DNA of 64,000 bases from Acidimicrobiales bacterium. GTDB taxonomy: Bacteria; Actinomycetota; Acidimicrobiia; Acidimicrobiales; Bog-793. The stretch is from positions 1 to 64,000 of the forward strand of contig DATGLP010000013.1 of NCBI GenBank assembly GCA_035294085.1. The letters run 5' to 3'. Position 1 is the stretch's first letter. The number at the start of each line of letters is the position of its first letter. A program made the position numbers and the translations under genes. Positions 16,586-25,005 of the stretch are shown piece after piece. The notes below the pieces were generated by a model that was not told the DNA's origin, searched no databases, and saw only the letters and a list, made by a program, of their open reading frames with translations.

Positions 16586-17560
16586 TCAACGAAGCGGTCG
16601 GTTGACCGCTGGTTCACCGTCCCCGGATGCTCCGGGGCCGACCTGGGTGGCGCCGGGCTCTGTCGTGCCGGTCGCTCCTGGCGTCGCCGTCGCCGGCGAG
16701 GCGCCCGTCTGGTGCCGTCCGTGCCCGCCGGCGGGCGGCGAGCTCCCGGCGACGGGCGACGAGCTCGTGGTGGGCGTCGACCGAGGCGGTCGCGTCCGCT
16801 GGACGCTCCCGCTCGTGCTCGTCTGCCTCCCGTGGCTCGGTCCACGGCGCTGCGGGTGGGAGTGGTGTCGCGCGCCGGCGGGAGCGTGGCGAGGCGTCCC
16901 CTCGCCGTGCGCGCGCGTGGGCTGGGGCGAGGACGGGGCGGGCGCGGGCGGGCTCGTCGGCGGCGCCGAGGTAGCCGGCACGCTCGTGGAGCTGGGCGAC
17001 GTGACGCGCGTGGCGCTCGTCGGTCGCCTCGTCGGTGTCGCGCACGGCGTGTGGTGCCGCGCGGGGCTCGCCGTGCGCTCGTGCTCGCAGCGCCCCGCGC
17101 CACGGCGCGGAGCGTGGCTCGACGTCTCGGTCCGCCGCCTGGCAGGCACGGTGCCGGCCGGCGGGCGGGGGAGGGAGATCCCCAGGTGGTGCAGCGCGCG
17201 CGCCACGGGCGCCTGCAGCGACGCGGGTAGCGCGCCCGTGGCGGCCGCAGCGATGCCCCCGGTCAGCGCCGCGCCGAGGGCTGCCGCCGCGATGCGCAGG
17301 GCGAGGCGAGGAGCGAGGCGCCGGGCGGGGGCCACCTGGGGCACCGGGCGGCTGGCGCGCACGAGCGCGGCCACCTCGGCGACGAGCTCCTCGGTGCCGG
17401 CGAGCTCGAACGGCGCGGCAGGTGCCTGGGCCGCCCGGATGAGCGCGGCGAGCGCGGCCAGGTCCGCGGGCGCGTCCTGCGGGTCGATCCGCCCGGTGAG
17501 CAGGGCCTCCTCGAGATCGTTGCGTCGCATCGCACCGGAGACATCGTCCGACGCGCTCAC
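16586..17560 (-). CDS. Probable membrane anti-sigma factor with long disordered extracellular tail
   Basis: 324 residues. The cytoplasmic N-terminus (RRNDLEEALLTGRIDPQDAP, then FELAGTEELVAEVAALVRAS) is helical. One membrane helix is near 87-113 (LRIAAAALGAALTGGIAAAA). The remainder is extremely Thr/Ser/Pro/His/Arg-rich, like a wall-spanning region. Its GTG start overlaps the stop of the ECF sigma gene by 4 bp (GTGA), the usual arrangement of sigma/anti-sigma pairs. No classical zinc anti-sigma HxxxCxxC motif is present, so the anti-sigma role is inferred from context and topology. Confidence 0.6.
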   Translation of the reverse strand: MSASDDVSGAMRRNDLEEALLTGRIDPQDAPADLAALAALIRAAQAPAAPFELAGTEELVAEVAALVRASRPVPQVAPARRLAPRLALRIAAAALGAALTGGIAAAATGALPASLQAPVARALHHLGISLPRPPAGTVPARRRTETSSHAPRRGAGRCEHERTASPARHHTPCATPTRRPTSATRVTSPSSTSVPATSAPPTSPPAPAPSSPQPTRAHGEGTPRHAPAGARHHSHPQRRGPSHGRQTSTSGSVQRTRPPRSTPTTSSSPVAGSSPPAGGHGRHQTGASPATATPGATGTTEPGATQVGPGASGDGEPAVNRPLR

Positions 17561-18111
17561 GGCGTTACCGCGTCCCGGCCGAGGCGCGCCGCGAGCCTGC
17601 GCAGGGCGCGGTGCTGGAGCACGCGCACCGAGACGGTGCTGCGCCCGAGCACCCGGGCGACCTCCTCGGCGCGCAGGCCGGCGACGACGCGAAGGAGCAG
17701 CACCTCCGCCTGCTCGGGCGGCAGCGCCTGCACGAGCGCCTCGATCGCCGCCTGCGCGCTCGCAGCGCCGAGGACCTCCTCCTCGGCGCCGCTCGCCGCG
17801 GGGTCGGCGGGCGCCTGCGCGAGCGGCACGGTGCGCGGCCGGCGCAGGTGCGCGCGCTGGTGGTCGACGAGGCGACGCCGAGCGATCGTGAACAGGAGCG
17901 CGCGGAACTCACCGAACGACCCCTCGAACGTCGGCAGCAGTCGTGCCGCTGCGAGCCACGTCTCCGACGCGAGGTCCTCGGCCGCCGTGGGCGCCCGCTG
18001 GCGCAGGTAGCGGAGGAGCTGGGGGTGCAGCGCCCGGAAGAGCTGCGCGACGGCACGGTCCTCGCCCCGCTGGGCCCCTGCGAGCGCCTCCTCGAGCTCG
18101 GGCGAGCTCAT
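17557..18111 (-). CDS. ECF (sigma-70 family) RNA polymerase sigma factor
   Basis: 184 residues. Region 2 (AVAQLFRALHPQLLRYLRQR, ASETWLAAARLLPTFEGSFG, EFRALLFTIARRRLVDHQRA) contacts core and the -10 element. Region 4 (LPPEQAEVLLLRVVAGLRAE, then EVARVLGRSTVSVRVLQHRA, LRRLAARL) carries the -35 helix-turn-helix. Length is typical. It begins at ATG 18111 and heads an operon with a likely anti-sigma gene (4-bp overlap) and the secreted repeat protein. It probably drives its own operon in response to an envelope signal. Confidence 0.9.
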   Translation of the reverse strand: MSSPELEEALAGAQRGEDRAVAQLFRALHPQLLRYLRQRAPTAAEDLASETWLAAARLLPTFEGSFGEFRALLFTIARRRLVDHQRAHLRRPRTVPLAQAPADPAASGAEEEVLGAASAQAAIEALVQALPPEQAEVLLLRVVAGLRAEEVARVLGRSTVSVRVLQHRALRRLAARLGRDAVTP

Positions 18112-18542
18112 CGTCGGTGGCGGCGCGCGCCACGAGGCGCGCGCCCTCCCGACGCGGCCTGCCGGCGCAGGGCGCGCTCGGTCCGAGCGCGCCCGGGGCC
18201 CGGCACGCCACCGGGCGCTGGCGAGGTCGCGACCACGTGGCGTGCGACGAGAGCACGAGCCGCGCGGCGCGGCCCGCCTCGCGCTCGAGACCCGGGGCGA
18301 TCGCTCGCGAGGCGCGCCACCTCACGAGGTGGCGCGGCAGCGGCGCCGGCGCTCGGGCGCCCCGGTGCCGCCTCGCAGGAGCGCTCGGGCGCGAACGGGA
18401 CGCGTGCTCGCGGCTCGCGGCCCGTCGGGGCGCTCTCGCTCACGGGCGGCCTGCGCACCGGCGCAGCGGTCGCCGGCTCGTCCACCTGGTGCGGCGCGAC
18501 CGCGGCGAGGGCGGGCGGTCGTCGCTCGATCGGTGCGTCGGC
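18112..18542. other. Intergenic region upstream of the sigma factor operon
   Basis: 430 bp without a supportable gene. It contains a near-perfect palindrome at 18313-18336 (listed separately) and the self-complementary GGCGCGCGCC twice near 18125-18150. It should hold the promoter of the sigma factor operon and the end of the 18543-18836 gene. Confidence 0.4.
18313..18336. other. 24-bp palindrome
   Basis: CGCGCCACCTC-AC-GAGGTGGCGCG, an 11-bp perfect dyad with a 2-bp centre, about 200 bp upstream of the ECF sigma gene. The short loop favours a protein-binding site or cruciform over a terminator, but neither is proven. Confidence 0.45.
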
Positions 18543-18836
18543 CTACGGCGTGCCCTGGGGCCTGCCGCACAGGTTCGCGTTGGCGCTCCCGGTGGCGGGA
18601 CCGCTCGCGCCGCGCCCGTTCGGGCCGGACGGCGCCCCGCCGAGGTTCGAGATCCCGACGCCGAAGTTGTACTCCCGGCCGAAGGCTCCGAAGGACCCGT
18701 GGCCGGCGCAGGTCGTGTGGCCGAGCGCGACGGTCGACCCCGGCACCGGCTGGGAGCCGTCAGCGGCGAGCGCCGGCGTGCCGGTGGCCACGAGCAGCGC
18801 GCCGCAGAGCACGGCGGCGACGAGGTAGCGCTTCAT
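18543..18836 (-). CDS. Small secreted protein of unknown function
   Basis: 97 residues from ATG 18836, preceded by GAGAGGA. A clear Sec signal peptide (MKRYLVAAVLCGALLVATGT, cut after PALAA) precedes a Gly/Asn-rich mature part (FGAFGREYNFGVGISNLGGA, then SANANLCGRPQGTP) with two Cys that could form a disulfide. It is monocistronic and divergent from the carbonic anhydrase gene. No family recognised. Confidence 0.7.
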   Translation of the reverse strand: MKRYLVAAVLCGALLVATGTPALAADGSQPVPGSTVALGHTTCAGHGSFGAFGREYNFGVGISNLGGAPSGPNGRGASGPATGSANANLCGRPQGTP

Positions 18837-19021
18837 GAGTAGTCCTCTCCCAGGCACGTTGCGGATGGCCAGTCTTCCAGCCGCTCTGCCGGCCGGCAAG
18901 GACTCGCTGCGCCGGCGCCGCCCCTGCACGGGCACGAGCAGCGAGGTCGTGTCGGTCGCGCTTGACCGGCTCGGCCGCCTCGGGCTAGCCAGGACTGCCC
19001 GCGAGGCCGACGGGAGATGAG

Positions 19022-19516
19022 ATGACCTTCACCGATCAACTGCTCGAACGGGCGAGGCGCCGAGCGTACGAGGCGGGGGGGCCGTCGAGCGCGCCGCCGA
19101 AGGTGGCCGTGCTCGCCTGCATGGATGCCCGCATCGACGTCTACCGGCTGCTCGGCCTGTCGCTCGGCGACGCCCACGTCCTGCGCAACGCCGGCGGGGT
19201 CGTCACCGACGACGCCATCCGCTCCCTCGTGCTCTCGCAGCGCCTGTTCGGCACGAGGGAGATCGTCCTCGTCCACCACACGGACTGCGGAATGACGACC
19301 TTTCACGACGATGCGCTGCGAGACGAGATCGCCCGCGAGGTGGGCTTCCGCCCGCCCTTCGCCCTCGAGGCGTTCGCGGATCCCCGCGAGGACGTGCGCC
19401 AGTCGATCGCTCGCCTGCGCGCGTGCCCCTTCCTCCCCCACCGAGCACACGTCCGTGGCTTCGTGCTCGACGTGCACTCCGGCGCGCTCGAGGAGGTCGT
19501 CGCGCCGGGCGCGTGA
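19022..19516 (+). CDS. Beta-carbonic anhydrase (Rv1284-like)
   Basis: 164 residues. Zinc ligands are visible: Cys33 in ACMDARID (also giving the Asp35-Arg37 dyad), then His86 and Cys89 in VHHTDCGM. LRNAGGVVTDDAIRSL is the family's core. It lacks the N-terminal arm of plant-type enzymes and matches the short mycobacterial Rv1284 subgroup. It interconverts CO2 and bicarbonate in the cytoplasm. ATG 19022 follows GGGAGATGAG. It stands alone, divergent from a small secreted protein. Confidence 0.92.
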   Translation: MTFTDQLLERARRRAYEAGGPSSAPPKVAVLACMDARIDVYRLLGLSLGDAHVLRNAGGVVTDDAIRSLVLSQRLFGTREIVLVHHTDCGMTTFHDDALRDEIAREVGFRPPFALEAFADPREDVRQSIARLRACPFLPHRAHVRGFVLDVHSGALEEVVAPGA

Positions 19517-19553
19517 CCCTGGCGCGTCGACCCTCCCCGGTGGAGCGAGCGCC

Positions 19554-19877
19554 CTACGCGCTGTGCGGCTGCTGGTCGCGCCGGCCGGCGCCGGTGCGCG
19601 GGTGCGCCGGCGGGAGCGGCACGACCGGAGCGCCGACGAAGGACTCGTAGCGCTTGACCCGCTCGTTCACGTGCTCGGCGACGCTGCGCTCGAAGTCCGC
19701 CGCGTGGCGGGCGGCCTCCCGCAGCTGGTCCTCGGAGGTGAGGATCCGCACGAGCGAGGGGGGCTCTCGTGGTGGTGTGGCGGCTGCCCTCGGCCGCCCT
19801 CGCCGCCAGCTACCGGCGACCCCGGCGATCGAGACGACGACCGCCGCCGGAACGACGAAGAGCGCGAGCTCTCGCAT
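19554..19877 (-). CDS. Small membrane-anchored hypothetical protein
   Basis: 107 residues from ATG 19877, with a GGGGG stretch 6 nt upstream. One N-terminal helix (MRELALFVVPAAVVVSIAGV) is followed by a basic Arg/Pro linker. A short amphipathic helical part comes next (SEDQLREAARHAADFERSVA, then EHVNERVKRYESFVGAP), and a Pro-rich tail ends the protein. It is convergent with the carbonic anhydrase gene, 37 bp apart. The coding signal is reasonable; the family is unknown. Confidence 0.6.
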   Translation of the reverse strand: MRELALFVVPAAVVVSIAGVAGSWRRGRPRAAATPPREPPSLVRILTSEDQLREAARHAADFERSVAEHVNERVKRYESFVGAPVVPLPPAHPRTGAGRRDQQPHSA

Positions 19878-20027
19878 CACCGACCCCCTTGCTGCAACCT
19901 CCTGTTGTCCTCGCGAACCCCCCGTGCGCGCTTCGCCTTCCCAGTATGACAGCCGGCACCAGGGTCCAAGGTCACGCCCGCGCGCGCCGACCCGTCGGCG
20001 GCCGCCGGTCCGACGGGCCGCGAGGGC

Positions 20028-20477
20028 CTAGGTGGACCCGGCCGGCCCGTTGAGGCGCTCTCCCGAGAGCCCGGCGTGGACGAGCATCTGCAGCGCCTCG
20101 GGCTCGAGGATGGACGCCCCGGGGCTCAAGAGCCGAAGCTCGAGCGGCACGAGCACGTCGCGCTGCACCCGCAGGAGCGTCGCCGGGTCGCCCCTCGTGA
20201 GCTGCAGGAGCTCGCCGGCAAGCTGACGGGTCACCGACGCCCACGGCCCCGCGAGGGGCGACTCGCGCCGCCAGGCAGAGAAGCGGGACCTCGCCAGGCG
20301 CCGCAGGCGGCGCGCGTCGCCGTGGGCGAGGGGGTGGATCGAGATCCACGGGGACGTCGACGGCTCGCGCCGCCGGTCGGCGCGCGGGACGTCGCCGTCG
20401 AGGAAGAGCTCGCACTGCGCGACGAGCCGGTGCGGCGCGACGCGGCGTAGGAGCCACCTGCTCCACCAGCCAGACAT
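20028..20477 (-). CDS. Hypothetical cytoplasmic protein
   Basis: 149 residues starting at ATG 20477, with an ideal AAGGAGGTGCC. Sequence features: MSGWWSRWLLRRVAPHRLVA at the start, then DGDVPRADRRREPSTSPWIS and a helical second half (SVTRQLAGELLQLTRGDPAT, LLRVQRDVLVPLELRLLSPG). No Cys cluster, no membrane helix and no family I recognise. The ribosome binding site and amino acid pattern support a real gene. Confidence 0.6.
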   Translation of the reverse strand: MSGWWSRWLLRRVAPHRLVAQCELFLDGDVPRADRRREPSTSPWISIHPLAHGDARRLRRLARSRFSAWRRESPLAGPWASVTRQLAGELLQLTRGDPATLLRVQRDVLVPLELRLLSPGASILEPEALQMLVHAGLSGERLNGPAGST

Positions 20478-20580
20478 GGCACCTCCTTCCTCTCGACGAG
20501 CCGATCTTGGCCGGGGGTTCCCGGTCCGAGAAGGGACGAAGGTCACCGAAGCCCCGCGGCCGACGCCCTCGTCGGCGAGC

Positions 20581-20892
20581 TCAGCGCCACCGCGGCGACG
20601 AGCCGGTCCCGGAAGGGTTCCGACCGCGATCCCCGTCGGCCAGACCCGCCTCGTGGAGCTGGGCGAGGCGGTCGCGGAACTCGGCCTCGTCGATCTCGCC
20701 AGCGGCGAAGCGGCGGGCGAGGATCTGCGCGGGGTCGTCGTCGCGGCGGGTCGCGGGCGGTTCCCGGTGGGAGCGGTAGGACCCGACGAGGGCGAGGACG
20801 ACCCAGACGAGCACGCCCCAGAACGCCACGGTGAGGAGGAATCCGAACAGGAAGCCCCACCAGTGCACCCCCGAACTCCAGTACCACATCAT
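20581..20892 (-). CDS. SHOCT domain-containing small membrane protein
   Basis: 103 residues from ATG 20892 (second ATG at 20889), with GGAGG upstream. One aromatic-rich membrane helix (WWGFLFGFLLTVAFWGVLVW, continuing VVLALV) is followed by a SHOCT motif (DPAQILARRFAAGEIDEAEF, RDRLAQL), a short C-terminal helical hairpin often found in membrane or phage-shock-like proteins. The length and arrangement are classic. Role unknown. Confidence 0.8.
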   Translation of the reverse strand: MMWYWSSGVHWWGFLFGFLLTVAFWGVLVWVVLALVGSYRSHREPPATRRDDDPAQILARRFAAGEIDEAEFRDRLAQLHEAGLADGDRGRNPSGTGSSPRWR

Positions 20893-21032
20893 CGCGCCGA
20901 TCCTCCTCGCCGGGCGCCGTCCGGTGCCCTCCTCGTCCAGTTCGGGCCGGCGACGGCGCTGGGTGGTAGTGGCGGAGGTCCCGAAGGCGACGCCCGACCG
21001 AGCGCGTCGGTGCGGGGCCCCGTGTCCGCCCC

Positions 21033-21839
21033 TCAGCGGCCTGGAGAGGGGCGCGCCGGGCGCGGGACGCCCGATCCGTCGGGCGGCAGGGCGTCCCGGT
21101 CGATCCGCGGACGGCGCGGCAGGTCGTGCCAGTCGCGCCCGCGACCGCCGGCGCGCCGTCTGCCCCAGAACGGTGCGTCGAGCGCCATGAAGCACACGAT
21201 CGCCACGCCCGCAGCGCCGAGGATGTACCAGGGCCAGGGGCCGAGGACCCGCAGGAGGGTCCAGTTGGACGGCGGGCGGCGCAGGAACATGTAGTTCGCG
21301 CCGAGCAGGAAGTCCATGAGGCCGACGAACGCGGTGTAGCCCGCAGAGATGGCGGTCACGCGCACGACCGCTGCGCGCCGGGGGACGACCCTGAGCCCGA
21401 GGACGAGATCGAGCGCGGCGACGACGATCCCGAGGTGGCCCGCCACGTACTGGAAGAAGACGAGGTGGGGGAAGCCGACGCTGAGGTCGGGCGTGATGAT
21501 CGCCTGCAGGGCGCCGGTGAGCCCCCAGAAGTAGGCGAGCTCGACGAGCAGCGGGTGCGGGACGAAGCACGCCGTCGCGCTGACGAGGACGGCGACGTTG
21601 CACAGGGCGAGGGGGAGCGAGGTCCTCGGCGAGAAGGAGCCGCGCGCGACGAGGGCCGCGACGTAGCTCAGGGCGTCGGCGGCGAGGACGGCCCCGACGA
21701 GGCGGGAGGAGAGGGACGCGCGTCCGGGTGGCGAGCGGCGTGCGGCGACGACGAGCGCCGCGCCGGCCAGCGCGGCGAAACCGACGGCGGCGCCGTAGGC
21801 ACCGGGGCTGACGATCGCGACGAGCAGCGCTTCGGTCAC
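21033..21839 (-). CDS. TIGR02206 / YwaF-like integral membrane protein
   Basis: 268 residues with six or seven helices (VGFAALAGAALVVAARR, LVGAVLAADALSYVAALVAR, LPLALCNVAVLVSATACFV and so on). The family signature is ELAYFWGLTGALQAIITPDL, then FPHLVFFQYVAGHLGIVVAA and MDFLLGANYMFLRRPPSN. It is homologous to Bacillus YwaF, of unknown function. GTG 21839 was chosen. It lies about 106 bp downstream of the large ACP-acyl-AMP ligase-acyltransferase gene, so it may share a transcript with lipid-modifying enzymes. Confidence 0.85.
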   Translation of the reverse strand: MTEALLVAIVSPGAYGAAVGFAALAGAALVVAARRSPPGRASLSSRLVGAVLAADALSYVAALVARGSFSPRTSLPLALCNVAVLVSATACFVPHPLLVELAYFWGLTGALQAIITPDLSVGFPHLVFFQYVAGHLGIVVAALDLVLGLRVVPRRAAVVRVTAISAGYTAFVGLMDFLLGANYMFLRRPPSNWTLLRVLGPWPWYILGAAGVAIVCFMALDAPFWGRRRAGGRGRDWHDLPRRPRIDRDALPPDGSGVPRPARPSPGR

Positions 21840-21945
21840 CGGCGGCGCGCCTCGCCCGAGCGCGCCACCTGCACGCGAACGGTGGGGTCGGCGAAGACCG
21901 GGCGGGTCACGGCGCCGGTTCGGCAGCGCGGGGCGGGCATCGCTC

Positions 21946-24753
21946 CTACGACGAGGCCTCGAGGAGCGCCTCGCCGCTGAGCTCGGCGATCGCCTGTCGC
22001 GCCTCGTCGCGGCACGCGACCTCGGCGGCGAACGTCGGCGCAGGAGCGGGCAGGGTGCGTCCGACGCGGATCGTGACGTCGGCGCGTCGGGGTAGGAGCC
22101 GTCCCGGGCGCAGGATGGCGCGGGTACCGACGATGCCGACGGGCACGAGCGGGCAGCCGGCGCTCGCGGCGACGGCGAAGGCGCCGAGGTGGAAGGGGCG
22201 GATGCCCGGCGCCGGGTCGAGGCGACCCTCGGGGAAGACGACGAGGCTCGCGCCGGCGCGCGCGTGCGCCGCGACGCGCGCGAGGTCCGGCTCCGTCCGT
22301 TCGGGGGAGCCGCGGTGGACGAAGACGCAGCCGATCCGCCGGAGGAAGCCGCCGACGAGACGGGCGCGCTCGAGCTCGGTGCTCGCCACGAAGGTGAGCG
22401 GCCTGCTCGACGCGGCGAGCAGGGCGGCGCCGTCGACGAAGCTCGCGTGGTTGGCGACGACGACGACCGGGCTCTCGCGCGGCAGCTCGCCCTCGGTCTC
22501 GATGCGGATGCCCGACGCCCGGCACAGCGCGCGCGTCGCGGCTCGGGCGAGGGCCCAGCGGCGCGCCGAGGGGAGCGGCAGGCGGACGAGGAGGTAGGTG
22601 GCCGCGGCGAGGGCGAGCGCGACCGACCAGGCGAAGGCGCCGAAGGCGACCTGCGCGCCGGCGCGGCCGAGACGTCCGAGCGCGGGCCGGAGGCTCGAGG
22701 CCGCGAACCGGAGGAGCTGCACGGCGGCAGGTTCCGGGGCACGGCCGAGGGCGCCTGCCTCGTAGGCGTCGCGCGTCGCCGAGCGCCTGATCTTGCCGCT
22801 CGCCGTTCGCGGGATCGAACCCGGCCGGACGAAGACGACGTCGTCGACCGGCTGGCCCACGAGCGACGCGGCGAGCGAGGCGACCTCGGCGCGCAGCGAC
22901 GCCGGGTCCTCGAGGACCTCGGCCTCGGCGACGACGACGACCCGCTCGGTGCCCTGGCGCGGGTCGGGGACGCCGAGGACGGCGACGTGCCCCTGGCCGA
23001 GCGCCTCGAGCTCGCCGAGGCGCTGCTCGAGCTCTTCGGGATCGATGTTCCTGCCCCCGCGCACGACGGTGTCCTTCGAGCGCCCGGTCAGGAAGAGCTG
23101 GCCGCCGGCGAGGTAGCCGAGGTCGCCGGTCACGAGCCAACCGTCGTGCCAGAGCTTCGAGGTCGCGGCCTCGTTGCGGAGGTAGCCCGAGGTCGCGGAG
23201 GGACCGCGGCACTCGACCTCGCCGAGTCGGCGCTCGGGCAGCACGGCGCCGGCGGGGTCGACGACACGGATCTCGTAGCCCGGGAGCGGAACGCCGCTGC
23301 CCACGACGGCCCGCGCGTCGGGATCCTCGGGCCGGGTCGGCACGGCGCGGCCCGAGCGGGCGAGCGCCGAGCGCGCGACGACGTCGACGACTGGTCCGCG
23401 GCCGATCGGCGTGAAGGTGGCGCCGACGCCGACCTCGGCGAGGCCGTAGGCAGGGCACATGGCCTCGCGCCGGAAGCCCCAGCGAGCGAAGCGGCTCGTG
23501 AAGCGCTCGATCGTGGGCGCATGAACGGTCTCCGAGCCGTTGAAGGCGATCCGCCAGGAGGAGAGGTCGACCCCGTCCATCTCCTCGTCGGCGACCCGGC
23601 GAGCGCACAGCTCGTAGGCGAAGTTCGGTGCCGCCGACAAGGTTCCCCGGTACTGGGAGATGGCCACGAGCCAGCTCGCGGGGCGGGCGAGCAAGCGGAG
23701 CGGCGAGAGGACCACGAGGGGCATCCCGATGACGAGGCTGGCGTGCCACGCGCCGATGAGGCCCATGTCGTGGTAGAGGGGGAGCCAGGAGACGAAGACG
23801 TCCGCCGCGCTGGCCGCCGCGGCGTCGCCCATCGCCGCGATGTTGGCGAGCAGCTGGGCGTGGGTGAGGACGACGCCCTTCGGCTCGCCGGTGCTGCCCG
23901 ACGTGTACTGGACGAGCGCGACGTCGTGCGGGCCAGGCTTGGGCAGGGCCGCCGGCGCGCCGCCGGCGAGGTCCTCCGGGCTGCGCAGCGCCCGCAGCGA
24001 GGGTACCTGGAGCGCGAGGAGGCGGGCCGCGAGGAGGGCCTCGCGCACGGTCACGAGCATCGACGCGCCGGCGTCGCTCAGGAGCCGCGCCTGGCGACGG
24101 AGGTGCTCCTCGAGCTGAGCCGGCCGCGCCGGCGGGTAGAGGGGCACCGGCACGGCGCCCGCGAGGAGGACCCCGAGGAAGGTGACGAAGTACTCGCCAC
24201 CGGTCGGGAGCATGAGCGCGACGCGCGCGCCAGGCTCGATCCCGTCGTGCAGCAGGGCGCAGGCGACCCCTCCCGCCGCGGCGCGCAGCTCGGCGTAGGT
24301 GAGCTCGACGGCTGGTCCTGCTCGATCGCCGTCGAGGATGCGCAGGCACGGGCGTCCCGGGTGCGCGCCGACGTGCCAGTCGAGCGCCTCGACGAGCGTG
24401 CGCGCCGAGCGAGGCCAGCCCTCGCCGTGCGGCGGCTCGGGTCCGGCGGCGCGCTCGTCCGCGGGAGCGAGCTGCGGCGCCGCACGCGTGCCGCGCGCCT
24501 CGAGGACCGCCTGCAGCCAGTCCCGGGGCGTCGCCGCGCTCGCGAGGACCTGCTCGGGCAGGCGCACGTCGAAGGCCTGCTCCAGGCGGCCAGCGAGCTC
24601 GACGAGGGCGAGGCTGTCCAGCGCGGCCTCGACGAGCAGGTCGCTGTCGAGCGAGAGCGGTCGGTGCGCGCCGCCGTGGAGCTGCGCGACGAGCGCGTCG
24701 ACCTCGGCGAGCACGAGCGCCGCCGCGTCGCTCCGCTCATCGCGCACGGTCAC
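21946..24753 (-). CDS. ACP - fatty acyl-AMP ligase - PlsC acyltransferase fusion
   Basis: About 935 residues (957 if ATG 24819 is used). An N-terminal acyl carrier domain carries the phosphopantetheine Ser in LLVEAALDSLALVELAGRLE. A FAAL/acyl-CoA synthetase domain follows (QYTSGSTGEPKGVVLTHAQL, WLPLYHDMGLIGAWHASLVI, AFNGSETVHAPTIERFTSRF, VTGDLGYLAGGQLFLTGRSK). A membrane helix pair (FAWSVALALAAATYLLVRLP) and a C-terminal PlsC domain (VVVANHASFVDGAALLA with NHx4D, and VVFPEGRLDPAPG) complete it. It could activate a free fatty acid, load it on its own carrier and transfer it to a lysolipid. The domain order differs from Aas. Activity is inference. Confidence 0.85.
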   Translation of the reverse strand: MTVRDERSDAAALVLAEVDALVAQLHGGAHRPLSLDSDLLVEAALDSLALVELAGRLEQAFDVRLPEQVLASAATPRDWLQAVLEARGTRAAPQLAPADERAAGPEPPHGEGWPRSARTLVEALDWHVGAHPGRPCLRILDGDRAGPAVELTYAELRAAAGGVACALLHDGIEPGARVALMLPTGGEYFVTFLGVLLAGAVPVPLYPPARPAQLEEHLRRQARLLSDAGASMLVTVREALLAARLLALQVPSLRALRSPEDLAGGAPAALPKPGPHDVALVQYTSGSTGEPKGVVLTHAQLLANIAAMGDAAAASAADVFVSWLPLYHDMGLIGAWHASLVIGMPLVVLSPLRLLARPASWLVAISQYRGTLSAAPNFAYELCARRVADEEMDGVDLSSWRIAFNGSETVHAPTIERFTSRFARWGFRREAMCPAYGLAEVGVGATFTPIGRGPVVDVVARSALARSGRAVPTRPEDPDARAVVGSGVPLPGYEIRVVDPAGAVLPERRLGEVECRGPSATSGYLRNEAATSKLWHDGWLVTGDLGYLAGGQLFLTGRSKDTVVRGGRNIDPEELEQRLGELEALGQGHVAVLGVPDPRQGTERVVVVAEAEVLEDPASLRAEVASLAASLVGQPVDDVVFVRPGSIPRTASGKIRRSATRDAYEAGALGRAPEPAAVQLLRFAASSLRPALGRLGRAGAQVAFGAFAWSVALALAAATYLLVRLPLPSARRWALARAATRALCRASGIRIETEGELPRESPVVVVANHASFVDGAALLAASSRPLTFVASTELERARLVGGFLRRIGCVFVHRGSPERTEPDLARVAAHARAGASLVVFPEGRLDPAPGIRPFHLGAFAVAASAGCPLVPVGIVGTRAILRPGRLLPRRADVTIRVGRTLPAPAPTFAAEVACRDEARQAIAELSGEALLEASS

Positions 24754-25005
24754 CGGCGGACCTGCCGGCGGGCACGGCCGCCGGCCCGGCGACGGCTGGG
24801 ATCCATCGCCGATGATCATGCACCCCGCCCTCGGGAGGCGGAAGGGCGGGCGAACCCACCCGCCTCGCCGCCTCGTCGAGCGCGTCTGGCACGGCGCGTC
24901 GCCACGGTGGACGCCCGTCGCGCGCCGGGCGGCGCCGTCGGGGAATAGCTCGCCGTGGGGCGCGGTTGGGGTCTTCTGCTACGTCATCGACCACGGGAGG
25001 TCCTC

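Noticed and set aside
20543-20887. Minus-strand frame overlapping the SHOCT gene in another register
   Set aside because: The SHOCT frame has the membrane helix, the SHOCT motif and the ribosome binding site; the other frame is Arg/Pro-rich.
22189-24948. A 919-codon plus-strand frame
   Set aside because: Antisense to the ACP-FAAL-PlsC gene, whose motifs are unmistakable; the plus translation has no family features.
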